From contig NZ_FRBL01000002.1 in the NCBI RefSeq assembly GCF_900142605.1, positions 558,001 to 622,000 of the forward strand: 64,000 nt of DNA, given 5' to 3'. Both the position numbers and the translations under genes were made by a program. This stretch comes from Chitinophaga jiangningensis (GTDB lineage: Bacteria; Bacteroidota; Bacteroidia; Chitinophagales; Chitinophagaceae). Below, one piece after another: positions 61,930 to 64,000 of the stretch (positions are counted from its first letter, which is position 1; the number at the start of each line of letters is the position of its first letter). Below the pieces are notes generated by a model. That model made no database searches, was not told the origin of the DNA, and saw only the letters and a list, made by a program, of their open reading frames with translations.

Positions 61930-64000
61930 TTCACTTTCCATTGTCCGTTGTCTGGGAATCCGTTTATGAGCGTTGGATCCGCCGCTGTGCCAGCGCACAT
62001 CATGGCAATGGCGCTGAGCAGCCCCCCGTTGCCAGGCAGGTAGATCGTGAGTCGCTCGTCCTGAAAGTTATGCCCGTTTACCAGGTAGGTATTGGTACGG
62101 ATAGGTTTCAGCAAGGCCTGCACGGCCATTTCTGGCTGGTGCAGCCTGGTAGCCGCCATGGCGGTCAACGGGAAATCCCAGCCCCAGGTATCATTCCATC
62201 TCCACTTATCCCATACCAGATTTAACGTACGGAGCATAGTAGCAGTATCCAGGGCAGGACTACCGGGAATACTGGCATAAGCCCCTAATACCGCCGGATG
62301 ATCCCCGAGGTAACGGGAATTCGTATACCCGTCAGGGTTACTCTCTGCCGGCAAATAAACCCCATTTAACACAGGCAATGGAGCCAGCTGCGTACAAACG
62401 GCATCCCATTTGGCTACACGCGGCAAGCCGGCTCTTTCCCGCCACTGTTGAGCGGTTTGCAATGCCCAATGCCAATAGGCGAGTTCATAAGTAGGATTAA
62501 AAGTTTGTAAAGGATCAAAGCACTCCTGAGCGGGAATCAGCCCTGGCCCGAGATTGTAGCGGTGCTTCACGGAATCATAGCTGGCGTAATCGGCCATAAA
62601 CTCCGCCGTTTTATACACCAGGTCTGCGTACTTCTTAATCACCTCGGCAGATTGCTTCCTGCTCTGGTACAACAGCTCCGTCATATAAATAAAATGCGGC
62701 TGCTGCCATATCAGGAACGCACCTACGGACGAAGGTGATTCATCTCCGCTGTGATCCACCATCTTTTGCCAGCGCAAGCCGCTGTAATGCTGCCGCTGCG
62801 CCAGCTGCTCCGCTTTGGCCGACACCGTCCGGTACCAGTCCAAACTCTTCTCCATCAACTCCGGGCGACCCCATAACGCAAAGTGCACGGCATGCCACCA
62901 ATGCATTTCCAGGTGAGGCTTGCCGTACCAGCTGTTATAGGTAAGCCCCGTTTCCTGCGGCGGAAAATTACCGGAACATTGCAGCTTAGTGAGGTATTCT
63001 GATAATACTACCCTGCGTTCTATTTCTTTCGCACGCGGGTCCTTGCTGCCTGCGAAGTCCACCGCAGCACCACTTTCCCAGAAATGCTTCCAGCCAGCGA
63101 TGCTGCTCTGGTCCACCTGGTCGGCGGTCATATAATTTGTAGTGCGCTTTTCGGTAAACTGCACAGTAAAGTCCAAACCCTTTGCCCCGGCCGGCTTCAC
63201 CTCATAGGCATGCAAGCCGGCTTTTACCAGCGAAGCATTTCCCGCCACACCAATAAACCATTGGCTGGTATCTGCCGAGCAGGCAATAAAATTATCACGC
63301 AGTTCAGTATTTAACTTCGTATATCCTTTAAAGTTATCCGCAGCATCTTTCCAGCCACCGGCAGGCTCAGGTACGCGTATCAGCACGCGCAGCCGACTTT
63401 GGGCCAGCAGGGGCGATTCCACATGAAAACCTACCATATCCCGCTCCTGGTGGCAACTGGTGGTTACTTCCACCGGCACACCTTCCACGGTAAACTTACT
63501 GGTGATAATACCGGTATATACATCCAGCTGCTGCCGGATATCTTTGATATCTGCAGCGGTAGCCAGCCGATTGTTTCGCAGCGTGATTTCCATGCCCACA
63601 CTGCCCAGCTGCAAACGATGCGGGTTGACGCGGAAATAATCACATGCTTCTCGACTGCGGTCCGGTGATTTTATCTGAACGGAATAAGGCCTTTGCTTAC
63701 CCTGTAAATCATAGTTTCTGAGTGTTTCCTCAAATTTGTAGTGATGGGTATTGGGAAAGCTGTGCCATCCCCATTCCGACTGCGTACCTAAAGGCACGCC
63801 ACCGGCGTACAGTGCAGGAAACGACTGCATGCCGGTAGCATCTACTGTAAAAGCAAATTGTCCGTTGCCCACCGACAACGACGACAGGCTGTCTATCTGT
63901 TGAACTTGCACATTGTGGCGGGTTACCACCTGCCGGCGATTGATACTTTGCGCATCACTGAGGTGGGCTATACCCAGCAAAAGCACGATTATACAGGTTC
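61902..64000 (-). CDS. Large six-hairpin glycosidase-like protein, 5' end beyond window
   Basis: The frame is open to the right edge; about 699 residues are visible. The first visible residues (TCIIVLLLGIAHLSDAQ) are the end of a signal peptide, so only a few residues are missing; a GTG at 63986 is not the likely start. A beta-sandwich N-terminal domain (SLSVGNGQFAFTVDATGMQS, LGTQSEWGWHSFPN) precedes an alpha/alpha-barrel with TYNSWYGKPHLEMHWWHAVH, MVDHSGDESPSSVG and WDKWRWNDTWGWDFPL. This layout resembles GH65/GH95-type enzymes, but I cannot name the family. The Glu and Trp cluster HLEMHWW is a candidate catalytic region. First visible gene of the pectin operon. Confidence 0.75.
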   Translation of the reverse strand, partial: TCIIVLLLGIAHLSDAQSINRRQVVTRHNVQVQQIDSLSSLSVGNGQFAFTVDATGMQSFPALYAGGVPLGTQSEWGWHSFPNTHHYKFEETLRNYDLQGKQRPYSVQIKSPDRSREACDYFRVNPHRLQLGSVGMEITLRNNRLATAADIKDIRQQLDVYTGIITSKFTVEGVPVEVTTSCHQERDMVGFHVESPLLAQSRLRVLIRVPEPAGGWKDAADNFKGYTKLNTELRDNFIACSADTSQWFIGVAGNASLVKAGLHAYEVKPAGAKGLDFTVQFTEKRTTNYMTADQVDQSSIAGWKHFWESGAAVDFAGSKDPRAKEIERRVVLSEYLTKLQCSGNFPPQETGLTYNSWYGKPHLEMHWWHAVHFALWGRPELMEKSLDWYRTVSAKAEQLAQRQHYSGLRWQKMVDHSGDESPSSVGAFLIWQQPHFIYMTELLYQSRKQSAEVIKKYADLVYKTAEFMADYASYDSVKHRYNLGPGLIPAQECFDPLQTFNPTYELAYWHWALQTAQQWRERAGLPRVAKWDAVCTQLAPLPVLNGVYLPAESNPDGYTNSRYLGDHPAVLGAYASIPGSPALDTATMLRTLNLVWDKWRWNDTWGWDFPLTAMAATRLHQPEMAVQALLKPIRTNTYLVNGHNFQDERLTIYLPGNGGLLSAIAMMCAGTAADPTLINGFPDNGQWKVKCEGFTKIF

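Overview
The window looks like a chromosomal segment of a Bacteroidota bacterium, most probably a Chitinophaga-like member of the Chitinophagaceae (inference). It carries three TonB-dependent receptors (two of SusC type with SusD partners), an ECF sigma/FecR anti-sigma pair, many SPII lipoproteins, candidate promoters of the Bacteroidota type (TAnnTTTG at -7) and carbohydrate genes arranged as polysaccharide-utilization loci. I found no tRNA, rRNA, CRISPR array, prophage or insertion-sequence transposase.

Layout. 1-3.1 kb: leftward genes for secreted proteins and lipoproteins of unknown role. 3.2-5.8 kb: a TPR histidine kinase and LuxR-type response regulator, with a palindrome between them and the divergent small lipoprotein gene. 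5.8-6.2 kb: first copy of a compound palindromic repeat. 6.3-11.25 kb: a three-gene operon (TonB receptor, DUF4374 surface lipoprotein, PepSY membrane protein) resembling the Bacteroides XusABC xenosiderophore system. 11.27-11.41 kb: a 141-bp MITE-like element with perfect 31-bp inverted ends. 11.4-13.6 kb: an unusual SGNH-alpha/beta-SGNH triple hydrolase. 13.7-14.3 kb: a cyclophilin. 14.4-22.0 kb: an AraC regulator followed by a four-gene cassette (cytochrome-domain DUF1549/DUF1553 lipoprotein, DUF1501, TIM-barrel sugar isomerase-like protein, DUF2231-like membrane cytochrome) ending at a strong terminator. 32.2-22.1 kb, leftward: sigma factor, FecR, STN-containing SusC, SusD, DPP-IV-like S9 peptidase and thioredoxin-like protein, which together suggest regulated peptide uptake. 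32.4-43.4 kb: mostly single genes: sulfatase, amino-acid permease, cupin, phosphoglycerate mutase, Lrp regulator divergent from PEP synthase, VOC protein, a secreted unknown and a flotillin-like protein with a fourfold internal repeat.

43.6-64.0 kb, all leftward: a pectin / rhamnogalacturonan-I locus in two blocks. The upper block (64.0-52.6 kb) holds two large six-hairpin-like proteins, a GH43-like protein, GH28, PL11 lyase, CE12-like acetylesterase and GH105. Several of its genes overlap by 1-4 bp, and it ends at a terminator at 52.2 kb. The lower block (51.9-43.6 kb) holds SusC, SusD, a DUF4957/DUF5123-like lipoprotein and a PL1 pectate lyase. Secreted lyases and esterases would cut pectin, SusCD would import oligosaccharides, and GH105/GH28/GH43 would finish them. 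No dedicated PUL regulator lies in the window.

The least explained signal is intergenic. A family of perfect or near-perfect hairpins shares a constant apex, CC-GAA-GG (or its complement), on unrelated arms. They occur alone (43.5 and 52.3 kb) and inside two copies of a compound repeat (5.8-6.15 and 44.9-45.2 kb) whose outer arms are conserved while the centre is replaced by different hairpins.
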